The notes beneath the pieces were generated by a model. It ran no database searches, was not told the origin of the DNA, and saw only the letters and a list, made by a program, of their open reading frames with translations. Shown here one piece after another: positions 23,980-33,617 of a DNA stretch of 52,615 nucleotides. Numbering within the stretch: the stretch's first letter is position 1; every line of letters starts with the position of its first letter. The position numbers and the translations under genes are program-made. Origin of the DNA: JACPIA01 sp964655995 (GTDB lineage: Bacteria > Patescibacteriota > Minisyncoccia > Phycocordibacterales > XYD1-FULL-46-19); contig CAZZPK010000005.1 of assembly GCA_964655995.1 (NCBI GenBank), positions 1 to 52,615 on the forward strand, in the 5' to 3' direction.

Positions 23980-26900
23980 ATGGCCGAAAATAAGGGCAAA
24001 AGCGAGACGGCGGAGCGGGAGGAGAAAATCCTCGCTTTTTGGGAAAAGGAGGATATTTTTCAAAAAACAGTCGATAAGGAGGCGCCAGCAGGCGACTACG
24101 TTTTTTACGATGGGCCGCCATTTGCCACCGGTTTGCCCCACTACGGCCACATTTTAGCCAGCACCATTAAGGATGTGATCCCGCGCTATCGGACCATGCG
24201 TGGGTATCGCGTCCGCCGCCGCTGGGGCTGGGACTGCCACGGCTTGCCCCTGGAGAATGTGGTCGAGCAGGATCTCGGTCTTAAAACCAAAAAAGATATT
24301 TTGGATTTAGGCATTGGTAAATTTAATGAGACGGCGCGTAACACCGTGCTCCGTTTTGCCGACGAGTGGCGGCACATGGTGCCGCGTCTGGGCCGCTTTG
24401 TGGACATGGAGGATGATTACAAAACGATGGACGCCTCCTACACCGAGAGCGTGTGGTGGATTTTTAAAACGCTGTACGACAAAGATTTAATTTACGAGGG
24501 CTACAAGTCAATGCAGCTGTGCCCGCGTTGTGAGACCACGCTCTCCAACTTTGAGGTTAATCAAGGCTATAAAGATATTGTTGATTTGTCGGTGACGGTT
24601 AAGTTTGAGCTGGTGGATGAGCCGGGGACGTATTTGCTGGCCTGGACGACGACGCCGTGGACCTTGCCGGGCAATGTCGCGTTGGCGGTTAATCCGGCAG
24701 TGGAGTACAGTTTGGTTTTGTTTGAAGGTAAAAAATACTGGCTTGCGACCCCACGAGTAAGCGAAGTATTTAAAGATAAAGAGTATCAAGTTGAAAAAAC
24801 TTTAACCGGTCAGCAGTTAATTGGCCAAAAATATCACTCCCTTTTTGATTACTACACCAAAGACGAGAGTTTGAAAAATAAGACTAATGGTTGGCAAATT
24901 TATGGAGCAGAGTTTGTAACCACCGAGGATGGGACGGGAGTGGTCCACATTGCGCCCGCGTTTGGCGAGGATGATATGCTATTGGGGCAAAAATGTGATT
25001 TGCCGTTTATTCAACATGTTGGTACCGATGGTCGGTTTAAACCGGAGGTTAGCGATTTTGCCGGAGAGTTGGTTAAGCCTAAAGACGATCATCAGGCGAC
25101 GGATGTAAAAATCATCAAATATTTGGCGGGTAAAGATTTATTATTCGCCAAGCAAAAAATCACTCACTCTTACCCGCATTGTTGGCGCTGTGAGACGCCG
25201 CTCCTAAACTACGCCGCCTCGTCCTGGTTTGTAAAAGTGACGGCGTTTAAAGATAAGTTAGTGGAGGCAAATCAAAGCGTCACTTGGGTACCCGAGCATA
25301 TTCGCGACGGCCGCTTTGGCAAATGGCTCGAGGGCGCGCGCGACTGGGCGATCTCACGCTCGCGCTTTTGGGGCGCGCCGATACCGGTCTGGCGGTGCCG
25401 GGAGTGCAAAAAGGTTGAGGTGCTCGGCTCTTTGGCCGAGCTTAAGTCTAAAGTGGCGCCGCCTAAAAATACTTATATTGCCATTCGGCACGGTGAGGCC
25501 GAGAGCAATGTGGCCAATCGCATCAGCTCTCGCGTGGGCAATCCCGACGGTTTAACTGCCGCCGGCCGGGAGGAGGTGATGGCGGTCGCGGCCCAGTTAA
25601 AAGCCGATGCGCCCACCTTGATCATCTCCTCGGATTTTACGCGAGCCAAGGAAACGGCCAATTTGATCGCTGAAACTGTCGGGATTGATCCCAGTCAAAT
25701 TATTTATGATGAGCGTCTGCGCGAGCTTGATGCCGGTGAGCTCGAGGGGCATAGCTGGCAGGATTACGGTGACTTTTTTAAATTTGGCAAAAATCGTTTA
25801 ACCGATCGCCTACCCGGCGGCGAGAGTATGCTTGATGTCCGCTGGCGAGTTTTGAGCCTGTTGGCGGAATTGGAGCAAAAATATCAAGACCAGACCATTG
25901 TCCTGGTTAGCCACGGTTTGCCGATTTTTACCCTGATCGCCGGCGCCGCCGGCGCTTATGACGAGAAGATCGCCGAAACTAAATTGGCGCTCGGCAAAAT
26001 TCATCGCGCCACCCGCTACTTAATTGAGTATTATCAATTGCCGCGCAACGCGTCCGGCTCGCTTGATTTGCACCGCCCTTACATTGACGAAGTGGCTTTA
26101 AAGTGCGCCTGCGGCGGCAAAATGGAGCGCGTGCCCGAGGTGTTCGATTGCTGGTTTGAGTCCGGCTCCATGCCTTACGGCCAAGCTCATTACCCGTTTG
26201 CAGCCGATCGCAGTTTTGATCCAGCCACGGGGTCCGGCTTTCCGGCCCAATTCATTGCCGAGGGTCTAGACCAGACGCGCGGCTGGTTTTACTCACTTTT
26301 GGTTTTAGGGGTGGCTTTATTTGGCGTGGCGCCGTATCGGCATGTCATTGTTAACGGCCTGATTTTGGCCGAGGATGGACAAAAAATGTCCAAAAAACTT
26401 AAAAATTATCCGGATCCGGCCAATTTAATAAATAAATATGGAGCGGATGTTTTACGCTGGTATTTGTTGCAGGGTCCGGTGGTGGCCGGGGAGGATCTTA
26501 ATTTTTCCGAAGCGGGAGTGGGGGAGGTGTCGCGGCGCGTTTTTGGGCGTCTCGGCAACGTTTATCAGTTTTACCAGTTGTATCGTGGTAGCGAGGAGGC
26601 GAACTCGACACCCCACGTGCTTGATGATTGGATTTGGGCTCGCTTAGCCGAGACTGTTAAGGCTGTCTCTTTTTCTCTCGAGCGTTACGAGCTTGACCGC
26701 GCTTTGCGCCCTCTCGATGCTTTTATTGATGATTTATCCAATTGGTATTTGCGCCGCTCGCGCGAGCGCGCTGGCGCTCTGGTGGTATTGCCGCAGGTTT
26801 TAAAAGAGACGGCTAAATTAATGGCGCCGTTTGCTCCCTTTACCGCCGAGTGGCTTTACCGGGAGCTCCGTTTTGACAATGAGCCGATCAGTGTCCATTT

Positions 26901-27444
26901 GGCCGATTGGCCGGCCGTTGAGATTAAATCGGAGAGTTATAATGTGGAATTGCTGGCTAATATGGCCAAAGCGCGGCAAATTGTGGAGCAGGCCTTGGCT
27001 TTGCGCCAACAAGCGGGAGTAAAAGTCCGCCAGCCGCTTGGCCGTTTGACTATTAATATCGATTTGCCGAAAGAATTGCAGCAAATTATCGCCGATGAGG
27101 TGAATGTTAAAAATATCGTCGTGGATACTACTTTGCCGCAAATTGATTTGGATCAAAATTTAACGCCCGAGTTAATGACTGAGGGCGAGATGCGCGAGTT
27201 TACCCGTCAGGTCCAAGAGTGGCGCAAGGTTCAAGGCTATACGCCGCAAGATTTAATTACTTTAACGGTTCACACCGACAAGGCAGGCCAAAGTTTAATC
27301 AAACAATTTGAGTCAGAAATTAAAAAAATAATCAGAGCGAGGGAAATTGTTTTTGCCGATAATGTCGGAGATGTAGGGGCAACGACCGTAAAAACCAGCA
27401 ATCACACCTTTACTATTTATGTCGCATCACCGCTACGAGACTAA
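23980..27444 (+). CDS. ileS: Isoleucyl-tRNA synthetase with an inserted histidine-phosphatase domain
   Basis: A 1154-residue IleRS of the eukaryal/archaeal-like (IleS2) type. Motifs: H54-Y55-G56-H57, the CP1 editing domain (about 190-395), DWAISRSRFWGAPIPVW (about 454-470) and K802-M803-S804-K805. Several CxxC knuckles are present. Between LAELKSKV and DLHRPYIDEV an extra block of about 195 residues (about 496-690) is a complete histidine phosphatase (phosphoglycerate-mutase superfamily): R503-H504-G505-E506, SSDFTRAKETANLIAE, RLRELDAGELEG and second catalytic S644-H645-G646. Without it the length would be about 960, normal for IleRS. The insert lies in the catalytic core before the WFESGSMPY segment. 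The role of the phosphatase is unknown. Confidence 0.93.
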   Translation: MAENKGKSETAEREEKILAFWEKEDIFQKTVDKEAPAGDYVFYDGPPFATGLPHYGHILASTIKDVIPRYRTMRGYRVRRRWGWDCHGLPLENVVEQDLGLKTKKDILDLGIGKFNETARNTVLRFADEWRHMVPRLGRFVDMEDDYKTMDASYTESVWWIFKTLYDKDLIYEGYKSMQLCPRCETTLSNFEVNQGYKDIVDLSVTVKFELVDEPGTYLLAWTTTPWTLPGNVALAVNPAVEYSLVLFEGKKYWLATPRVSEVFKDKEYQVEKTLTGQQLIGQKYHSLFDYYTKDESLKNKTNGWQIYGAEFVTTEDGTGVVHIAPAFGEDDMLLGQKCDLPFIQHVGTDGRFKPEVSDFAGELVKPKDDHQATDVKIIKYLAGKDLLFAKQKITHSYPHCWRCETPLLNYAASSWFVKVTAFKDKLVEANQSVTWVPEHIRDGRFGKWLEGARDWAISRSRFWGAPIPVWRCRECKKVEVLGSLAELKSKVAPPKNTYIAIRHGEAESNVANRISSRVGNPDGLTAAGREEVMAVAAQLKADAPTLIISSDFTRAKETANLIAETVGIDPSQIIYDERLRELDAGELEGHSWQDYGDFFKFGKNRLTDRLPGGESMLDVRWRVLSLLAELEQKYQDQTIVLVSHGLPIFTLIAGAAGAYDEKIAETKLALGKIHRATRYLIEYYQLPRNASGSLDLHRPYIDEVALKCACGGKMERVPEVFDCWFESGSMPYGQAHYPFAADRSFDPATGSGFPAQFIAEGLDQTRGWFYSLLVLGVALFGVAPYRHVIVNGLILAEDGQKMSKKLKNYPDPANLINKYGADVLRWYLLQGPVVAGEDLNFSEAGVGEVSRRVFGRLGNVYQFYQLYRGSEEANSTPHVLDDWIWARLAETVKAVSFSLERYELDRALRPLDAFIDDLSNWYLRRSRERAGALVVLPQVLKETAKLMAPFAPFTAEWLYRELRFDNEPISVHLADWPAVEIKSESYNVELLANMAKARQIVEQALALRQQAGVKVRQPLGRLTINIDLPKELQQIIADEVNVKNIVVDTTLPQIDLDQNLTPELMTEGEMREFTRQVQEWRKVQGYTPQDLITLTVHTDKAGQSLIKQFESEIKKIIRAREIVFADNVGDVGATTVKTSNHTFTIYVASPLRD

Positions 27445-27952
27445 AGGCTTTATCTTGGGTCGGCGGCCGTATGGCGAGTCGGCCTTGTTGCTCTCGGTGC
27501 TGTCGCGCGATTTTGGCTTGGTGCCAGTTTTGGCTCAAGGAGCCAGAGAGGAGCGCTCCAAACATCGCATGGCTTTGTCGGCGCATCAGCCTGTTTCCAT
27601 CTCATTGGTGCGCGGGCGAGAGTGGTGGCGATTGGTCGGCGTTAAAAGTGATGCGGCTCCCGGCGCGGTGGCCAAAAAAAAGTTGCTGGAGCGGCTCGCG
27701 ACCATTATCCGGCACTATGTCCACGGCGAGTTGCCTGAACCGGCTCTATTTGCGGTTTTAAATGAAGCCTGGGAGTTGTCCGAAGACGTTTTAAACGACA
27801 ATAAGCGATTACTGCGAGTCGAATGTATTTTGGCGGCCAGACTCCTGTTAGCCTTAGGTTATTTGGATTTGCCGTCCGATTGGGGCAAGACGATGCCGAC
27901 AAAGGAGTTATTGTCGGCAATCAACGATTGTTTGGCCCGCGGCATTGCTTAA
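27419..27952 (+). CDS. recO: RecO-like DNA repair protein
   Basis: A 177-residue RecO-like protein. The N-terminal OB fold is recognisable (YETKGFILGRRPYGESALLLSVLSRDFGLVPVLAQGAREERSK), followed by helices. It is shorter than usual (about 240) and I see no zinc-finger cysteines. RecO binds SSB and loads RecA. ATG 27419 lies inside the end of ileS (26-bp overlap), so the two are coupled. Confidence is reduced by the short C-terminus. Confidence 0.75.
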   Translation: MSHHRYETKGFILGRRPYGESALLLSVLSRDFGLVPVLAQGAREERSKHRMALSAHQPVSISLVRGREWWRLVGVKSDAAPGAVAKKKLLERLATIIRHYVHGELPEPALFAVLNEAWELSEDVLNDNKRLLRVECILAARLLLALGYLDLPSDWGKTMPTKELLSAINDCLARGIA

Positions 27953-27959
27953 AGCGACG

Positions 27960-27968
27960 TGCTATAAT
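27960..27968 (+). promoter_or_regulatory. Extended -10 promoter of the surface protein gene
   Basis: TG-C-TATAAT ending 9 nt before ATG 27978. No Shine-Dalgarno is present, which is consistent with leaderless initiation. Confidence 0.6.
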
Positions 27969-27977
27969 TTATATCGT

Positions 27978-29891
27978 ATGGCCGATACGGAAGCGCCCGA
28001 TGGTTTGGCGCAGTTGGAAAAAAAGTTGTATGAGCGCTCCTATGTGCCGCCGATCCCCAAGCGGCATGATTTTAGTCGGCCCGAAGACTCGGGGGGCAAC
28101 AATTGGACGCCTCCGCCGCCTGCAAAGCCGAGCCATGAGGAGTCGCGCTGGGTTTGGCGTTTATTGCTCGGCGCGCTGATCTTTTTTTCTTCCACTCTGA
28201 TTATTGGCGGATTTTTGCTTTTTCGCGGTGGTAATGTCGTTTCCAACAGCAATATCGAGGTAATTGTCCGCGGGCCGACAGCGGTTAAGTCAGGCGAGGA
28301 GACTACCCTGCAAATCGTTGTAACCAACCGTAATCGCATCCCACTGGAGTCGGCCGCTTTAGTTTTGGTTTATCCCGACTCCACCAAATTGTTGGGGCCG
28401 GACGGGGCCAAGCCGGCGCCGGCGCGGGTTAAGCTGGATCTGGGGTCGCTGGCTCCCGGCGAGACGGCGACCAAGCTGGTTAATCCGATTTTTTACGGCG
28501 AGCAAAATACCTCGCAAACCGTTAAGATTACAGTTGAGTATAAAGTGGGCGGTTCCAACGCTTTGTTTGAAAAGAGCCACCAGTACGCTCTCGGGATCAA
28601 CTCCTCGCCGGTGGCAATAGTGGTGAACGTGCCGGAAGCGGTGAGCCCGGGCGACACTTTTACTGTAACAATGGAGATTACCTCCAACTCTCAATCGGTG
28701 CTCAAAAATCTCCGCTTGGTGGCCGAATATCCCTCTGATTTGAAAATTATTTCCAGTAATCCCGAGTTTGATGCGGCTGGGCGAGCGTGGAATTTGGGCG
28801 ATCTCACTCCCGGTGAAAAGCGTCTCATCAGTCTCCGGGCCCAGATAATCGGCCAAAGCGCGGAGGTTAAGTCGCTGCTCTTTACAATAGGTACCGCCAA
28901 AGCGGGTGACAGTGTTGCTATTGACATACCTTACGGCGATCATTTTGAGGCGATTACTTTAAAGCCGGCCTTATTGGGGCTGCAGCTTACCGTTAATGAC
29001 TCGCCGGCCGAGGCTTACCATGCCGGTGGCGATGAGTCGTTGCGCTATAAATTAAGCTGGATCAATAACACCAATGCTCCTTTGCGCGACGTGGTGCTGG
29101 TAGCCAAACTCTCCGGTAACGCTTTTGCCCAAGAAAGCATCAGTACCAACGGCGTTTATCGCTCAAGTGACAACACGATTACTTGGACTAAAGTGACTAC
29201 CGCTGATTTGGCCTTGGTCCGCCCGGGCGAGGGAGGTACTGTCGGTTTTAACCTTAAGACATTGCCGACGGCCTCCGGCGCGAGCGCCGGTCTCTCGCAG
29301 CCGCTGATTAAGGTAGTGGTTGAGTCGTCCGGCATCAATGCTAGTGGTGTCGGCACCGAGGTGGTCCGCAGTTCTTTGGAGCAAGTGGTTAGGCTGGGTA
29401 CGGCGGCTGATTTGGGAGCCAAAGCGCTTTACTCGATTGGCGCCTTTACCAATACTGGGTCGGTACCACCCAAGGTAGAGAGAGAGACCACTTACACCGT
29501 AGTGTGGAATTTGTCGAATACGACCAATGATCTCAAAAACGCCACGGTTAAGGCGGTGCTGCCCGGCGGAGTAAAGTGGCTCGGCAAAGTGTCGCCAGGC
29601 AGCGAGTCGGTAACTTTTGACACTGATACTCAAACGGTAACATGGCAGGTCGGCACTCTTGGCCGCGGTACCGGCCTCGGTGGATCGTCGGGGAGGGAGG
29701 TCTCCTTCCAAATAGGTTTTACTCCCAGTGCTAATCAAGTGGGCGAGCGCGCGCCGATTTTGGGCGAGAGCCGCTTGGCCGGTACCGACAGCTTTACCGG
29801 CCGCGAGCTGTCCATTACTCGACCGGCCTTGACCACCAAGCTCCTTTTTGATCCGGCCTTTGCTAATGAGCGGGGAGTTGTGGTTAAGTAA
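27978..29891 (+). CDS. Membrane-anchored surface protein with repeated beta (DUF11/CARDB-like) domains
   Basis: A 637-residue protein from ATG 27978. A proline-rich cytoplasmic head (1-57) is followed by one membrane helix (about 58-82) and a long extracellular part made of about four Ig-like beta domains of DUF11/CARDB type. Recurrent patterns are NR-x-PLESAALVLVYP, LGSLAPGET, LRLVAEYPSDL and WNLGDLTPGE. No enzymatic motif is seen. Probably a cell-surface structural or adhesion protein. It has no cysteine-based or sortase anchor, and is followed 7 nt later by glyS. Confidence 0.75.
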   Translation: MADTEAPDGLAQLEKKLYERSYVPPIPKRHDFSRPEDSGGNNWTPPPPAKPSHEESRWVWRLLLGALIFFSSTLIIGGFLLFRGGNVVSNSNIEVIVRGPTAVKSGEETTLQIVVTNRNRIPLESAALVLVYPDSTKLLGPDGAKPAPARVKLDLGSLAPGETATKLVNPIFYGEQNTSQTVKITVEYKVGGSNALFEKSHQYALGINSSPVAIVVNVPEAVSPGDTFTVTMEITSNSQSVLKNLRLVAEYPSDLKIISSNPEFDAAGRAWNLGDLTPGEKRLISLRAQIIGQSAEVKSLLFTIGTAKAGDSVAIDIPYGDHFEAITLKPALLGLQLTVNDSPAEAYHAGGDESLRYKLSWINNTNAPLRDVVLVAKLSGNAFAQESISTNGVYRSSDNTITWTKVTTADLALVRPGEGGTVGFNLKTLPTASGASAGLSQPLIKVVVESSGINASGVGTEVVRSSLEQVVRLGTAADLGAKALYSIGAFTNTGSVPPKVERETTYTVVWNLSNTTNDLKNATVKAVLPGGVKWLGKVSPGSESVTFDTDTQTVTWQVGTLGRGTGLGGSSGREVSFQIGFTPSANQVGERAPILGESRLAGTDSFTGRELSITRPALTTKLLFDPAFANERGVVVK

Positions 29892-29898
29892 TATAGTT

Positions 29899-31206
29899 AT
29901 GGCCGATTCTAATCAAGTATCAATGGACAAGCTCATCTCGCTTACCAAGCGCCGCGGCTTTATTTACCCCGGCTCGGAGATTTACGGTGGGTTGGCGGGT
30001 ACTTGGGACTATGGGCCGCTCGGAGTCGCGCTTAAAAATGCGGTTAAGGATTTGTGGTGGCGGCAAGTGGTGCTTGATCGGGAGGATATGTACGGTGTTG
30101 ATGCCGCGATTTTAATGAATCAAAAAGTGTGGCAAGCCTCCGGACACGTTGATGGCTTTACCGACCCGCTCGTGGAGTGTGTTAAATGCCAGCATCGTTT
30201 TAGAGCTGATCAAGTTGACGAGCCTAGCAAGTGCCCGGACTGTGGCGGGGCCTTAGGTGAGGCGCGGCAATTTAATATGATGTTTGAGACCAAGGTGGGC
30301 TCGGTGGCCGACTCGGCCGCCACCTCCTACTTGCGCCCGGAGACGGCTCAAGGGATGTTTGTTAATTTTAAAAATATTATTGACTCGTTCCATCCCAAAT
30401 TGCCGTTTGGTTTGGCTCAAATCGGCAAGGCCTTCCGCAATGAGATTACGCCGCGCGACTTTGTTTTTAGAGTCCGCGAGTTTGAGCAGATGGAAATTGA
30501 GTATTTTGTAAAACCGGCGGAGTGGGAGCGCTGGTTTGAGCATTGGCAAGCGGAAGTGTGGCGTTTTATTAAAGCGGTGGGCATTAACCAGGATTTGGTC
30601 TCGGAGCTTGAGGTGGGGGATAGCGATCGGGCGCACTACTCCAAGCGGACAATTGATTTTGAATTTGATTACCCGTTTGGCAAAAAAGAGTTGTATGGTT
30701 TGGCCTATCGGACGGACTATGATCTCTCGCGCCACAGCGCGTCCTCGAGTACCGATCTCTCTTATTTTGATGAGGAAAGCAAAGAGCGCTTAACGCCTCA
30801 TGTGATTGAGCCATCATTCGGTTTAGATCGCACTATTTTGGCGATTTTACTCTCAAGTTTCAAGGAGGATGAATTGGGCGGTGAGGCGCGTACGTATTTG
30901 GCCTTTAATAAAAATGTGGCGCCGTTTAGAGTGGCCGTCTTCCCTCTCCTTAAAAATAAGCCGGAGTTGATTAAAAAGGCGCGCGGGGTTTACGACTTAT
31001 TGCGCGAGGCGATGCCGGGGCGGGTGATTTTTGACGACAACGGCAATATTGGCAAGCGCTATCGCCGCCAAGATGAGATCGGCACGCCACACTGCGTAAC
31101 GATTGATTTTGACACTTTGGAAAATGATACCGTTACCGTCCGCGACCGCGACACCGGCGACCAAGAGCGCGTACCCGTCAAAGACCTCACCAACTTTTTA
31201 AAGTAA
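29899..31206 (+). CDS. glyS: Glycyl-tRNA synthetase (dimeric alpha2 type)
   Basis: A 435-residue class II GlyRS of the single-chain type. Start ATG 29899. RRGFIYPGSEIYGGLAGTWDYGPLG marks the N-terminus, a zinc-ribbon-like C-x2-C...C-x2-C (ECVKCQHRF...KCPDCGG) follows, then LRPETAQGMFVNFKN and motif 2 FRNEITPRDFVFRVREFEQMEIEYF. Motif 3 is around SFGLDRTILAIL, and the anticodon-binding domain closes the protein. No Shine-Dalgarno. Confidence 0.95.
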   Translation: MADSNQVSMDKLISLTKRRGFIYPGSEIYGGLAGTWDYGPLGVALKNAVKDLWWRQVVLDREDMYGVDAAILMNQKVWQASGHVDGFTDPLVECVKCQHRFRADQVDEPSKCPDCGGALGEARQFNMMFETKVGSVADSAATSYLRPETAQGMFVNFKNIIDSFHPKLPFGLAQIGKAFRNEITPRDFVFRVREFEQMEIEYFVKPAEWERWFEHWQAEVWRFIKAVGINQDLVSELEVGDSDRAHYSKRTIDFEFDYPFGKKELYGLAYRTDYDLSRHSASSSTDLSYFDEESKERLTPHVIEPSFGLDRTILAILLSSFKEDELGGEARTYLAFNKNVAPFRVAVFPLLKNKPELIKKARGVYDLLREAMPGRVIFDDNGNIGKRYRRQDEIGTPHCVTIDFDTLENDTVTVRDRDTGDQERVPVKDLTNFLK

Positions 31207-31227
31207 TAAATTACTAATTTTGTCAAA

Positions 31228-31257
31228 TTTGAGGGGTGGGGGAGGGTGTGGTAAGGT
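31228..31257 (+). promoter_or_regulatory. Putative promoter of the M16 peptidase gene, G-rich spacer
   Basis: TTTGAG (31228-31233), an 18-nt spacer consisting almost only of G and T, TAAGGT (31252-31257), and ATG 31265 7 nt later. The hexamers are weak. Confidence 0.4.
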
Positions 31258-31264
31258 GGGGCCG

Positions 31265-32533
31265 ATGAAGGTGGTTAAGCGCACACTACCCAATGGCCTC
31301 AAGGTCATTTTTGTCCCCAAGCCTGACACCCAGGCGGTTACTACTTTGGTGTTGGTCGAGGCCGGTTCCAAGTACGAGGACAAGCGCTCAAGTGGCATTT
31401 CCCACTTCCTCGAGCATATGTGCTTTAAAGGGACAACGCGCCGACCTCAGGCAAGCGATATCAGTCAAGAGCTCGACAGTTTGGGTGCCAAATACAACGC
31501 CTTTACCTCGCAGGAGTATACCGGTTATTACGCCAAGGTGCAGTCTAAGCATTTTGCCCAAGCGTTTGATTTGATCGCTGACATGTATTTGAATCCACTT
31601 TTTGATTCCAAAGAGATCGACAAGGAGCGCGGAGTGATTATCGAGGAAATCAATATGTACGAGGACAATCCGGCGCGAGCCGTGCAGGATTATTTAATGG
31701 AGGTGCTTTACGGCAATCAGCCGGCCGGCTGGAGCGTCTTGGGCACCAAGGCGACGGTTAGCCGCTTAAAGCGCCGCGATTTTATCAAATATCGCGCCGC
31801 CCACTATTTGCCGCAAACAACTACGGTGGTGGTGGCCGGGCGGTTTAATCAGCGCGAGGCCCTCGCTTTAATTAAAAAGACTTTTGGCCGGATGCCGGCT
31901 GGCACGCCCGAGCCCAAAAAGCCGGTGGTGGAGAAGCAGGCCAAGCCGGTGGTGGCGATCAAGCATAAGGCCTCCGACCAGACTCATTTGGTGGTCGCTT
32001 TCCGCTCGCGGCCGATCTCACACAAAGACACTTATGCCTTGGACGTGCTCTCGTCTATTTTGGGCGGCGGGATGAGCTCGCGGCTGACGCAAAAAATCCG
32101 CGATGAGCTGGGAGCCGCTTATTACGTCTGGGCCTGCGATGACAGCTATACCGACCACGGTATTTTTGAGGTTTCAGTGGGGGCCGACACCAAGCGAGCG
32201 CCGGACATTGTTAAAACCATTTTAGCCGAGTGCCGCCGGCTTAAAAAAGAGACGGTGCCGGCCGCCGAACTCCGCCGGGTTAAAGACCACATTTTAGGTA
32301 CGATGTATCTGGATTTGGAATCGTCCAACAATGTGGCCAATTTTTACGGCATGCAGCAAGTGCTCAAGCACAAAGCCGAGACGCCGGTCGCTTATGCTAA
32401 AAAAATCGAGGCGGTAACGGCGCGCCAACTTAAGCGTCTGGCCCGCGAGATTTTTACCGCTAAAAATTTAACTTGCGCTCTCATTGGTCCGTTTAAGAGC
32501 AAGCGGCCGTTTGAGCGAGTGCTCAAGGTGTAG
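31265..32533 (+). CDS. M16-family zinc peptidase
   Basis: A 422-residue M16 (pitrilysin/processing-peptidase-like) protein. The inverted zinc motif HxxEH is H47-F-L-E50-H51 with the third ligand in RGVIIEEINMYEDNP (E127/E128 region). The second, inactive-half-like domain (about 200-420) contains the RxxxxxY-type ending around LDLESSNNVANFYG. Bacterial members of this size act as homodimers on short peptides. Start chosen at ATG 31265; the earlier in-frame start lies upstream of the -10. Confidence 0.9.
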   Translation: MKVVKRTLPNGLKVIFVPKPDTQAVTTLVLVEAGSKYEDKRSSGISHFLEHMCFKGTTRRPQASDISQELDSLGAKYNAFTSQEYTGYYAKVQSKHFAQAFDLIADMYLNPLFDSKEIDKERGVIIEEINMYEDNPARAVQDYLMEVLYGNQPAGWSVLGTKATVSRLKRRDFIKYRAAHYLPQTTTVVVAGRFNQREALALIKKTFGRMPAGTPEPKKPVVEKQAKPVVAIKHKASDQTHLVVAFRSRPISHKDTYALDVLSSILGGGMSSRLTQKIRDELGAAYYVWACDDSYTDHGIFEVSVGADTKRAPDIVKTILAECRRLKKETVPAAELRRVKDHILGTMYLDLESSNNVANFYGMQQVLKHKAETPVAYAKKIEAVTARQLKRLAREIFTAKNLTCALIGPFKSKRPFERVLKV

Positions 32534-32555
32534 TACAATTCAACATAAAGCGCTT

Positions 32556-33617
32556 ATGCCCGACCTCCGCGATCATCTGACGATCAGTATTAGTACCGGT
32601 ACACTGGTGCGCATTTTGGTAGTGTTGGCGATTACGGTGGCCCTCTTGGCCTTGCGCGAGCTCGTGTTGATTATTTTAACGGCGGTGGTTATCGCCGCCG
32701 CCGTTGAGCCGATGACGCGCTGGTTTATTAACTACAAAGTGCCGCGGGTGGTCGCGGTGGTGCTTATTTATCTTTTGGCTTTTGCGATCCTTTTTGTCTC
32801 GATTTACCTGTTTGTCCCGCCGCTGTTTAGCGACTTAAGCCAATTGTCCCAAACCCTGCCTGACCAGATCACCGCTCTCGGGGGGCGCCAAAGCAGTGTG
32901 GATCCGCTGTCCTCGATTACCGGTGGGCTGGCCAAGAGCTTTTCTTTAAAAGATTTAGTTGAGGCGGCCCAGGATCAGATTGCCGAGCTCTCGGGTGGCC
33001 TCTTCCAAACCGGTGTCACCGTCTTCGGCAGCGCTTTCAGCTTTATTATCGTGCTGGTTGTCTCGTTTTACTTGGCGGTGCAGGAAAATGGGATTGAGAA
33101 CTTTCTCCGCATTGTGACGCCGGCCAAAAACGAAAAATATATCATCAATTTATGGCGCCGTTCGCAGTATAAAATCGGCCGCTGGTTTAAGGGCCAGTTA
33201 GTACTCGGTTTGATCGTGGGCGTGCTGGTTTATTTGGGTTTGACCATTTTGGGGGTCCGCTACGCGTTGACACTCGGCATTTTGGCGGCGGTGTTTGAGC
33301 TCGTGCCGTTTTTTGGCCCGATCCTCTCGGCGGTGCCGGCGGTGCTGATCGGTTTTTCCGAGGGAGTGCCGATGGGGCTGATGGTGGCCGGCTTTTATGT
33401 CATTATCCAGCAGTTTGAGAATCATTTAATTTATCCGCTGGTGGTCAAAAAAATCGTCGGTGTGCCGCCGCTCCTGGTTATCCTCTCGCTCATTGTGGGT
33501 GGGCAGCTGGCCGGCTTTTTGGGAATTATTTTGGCGGTGCCGATCGCGACGGTGTTGATGGAGCTGGCCGGCGACATTGAGCAGCAAAAATTGGCCGCCG
33601 CAAGCGCCAATGGCTAA
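32556..33617 (+). CDS. AI-2E family (PerM/YdiK-like) membrane permease
   Basis: A 353-residue polytopic protein with about seven membrane helices and the AI-2E/PerM family features: N-terminal helix pair, an extracytoplasmic loop with LSQLSQTLPDQITALGG, and the C-terminal GVRYALTLGILAAVFELVPFFGPILSAVPAVLIG and QQFENHLIYPLVVKKIVGVPPL motifs. Family substrates are diverse (autoinducer export, ion antiport), so none is assigned. It overlaps metG by 8 bp. Confidence 0.88.
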   Translation: MPDLRDHLTISISTGTLVRILVVLAITVALLALRELVLIILTAVVIAAAVEPMTRWFINYKVPRVVAVVLIYLLAFAILFVSIYLFVPPLFSDLSQLSQTLPDQITALGGRQSSVDPLSSITGGLAKSFSLKDLVEAAQDQIAELSGGLFQTGVTVFGSAFSFIIVLVVSFYLAVQENGIENFLRIVTPAKNEKYIINLWRRSQYKIGRWFKGQLVLGLIVGVLVYLGLTILGVRYALTLGILAAVFELVPFFGPILSAVPAVLIGFSEGVPMGLMVAGFYVIIQQFENHLIYPLVVKKIVGVPPLLVILSLIVGGQLAGFLGIILAVPIATVLMELAGDIEQQKLAAASANG

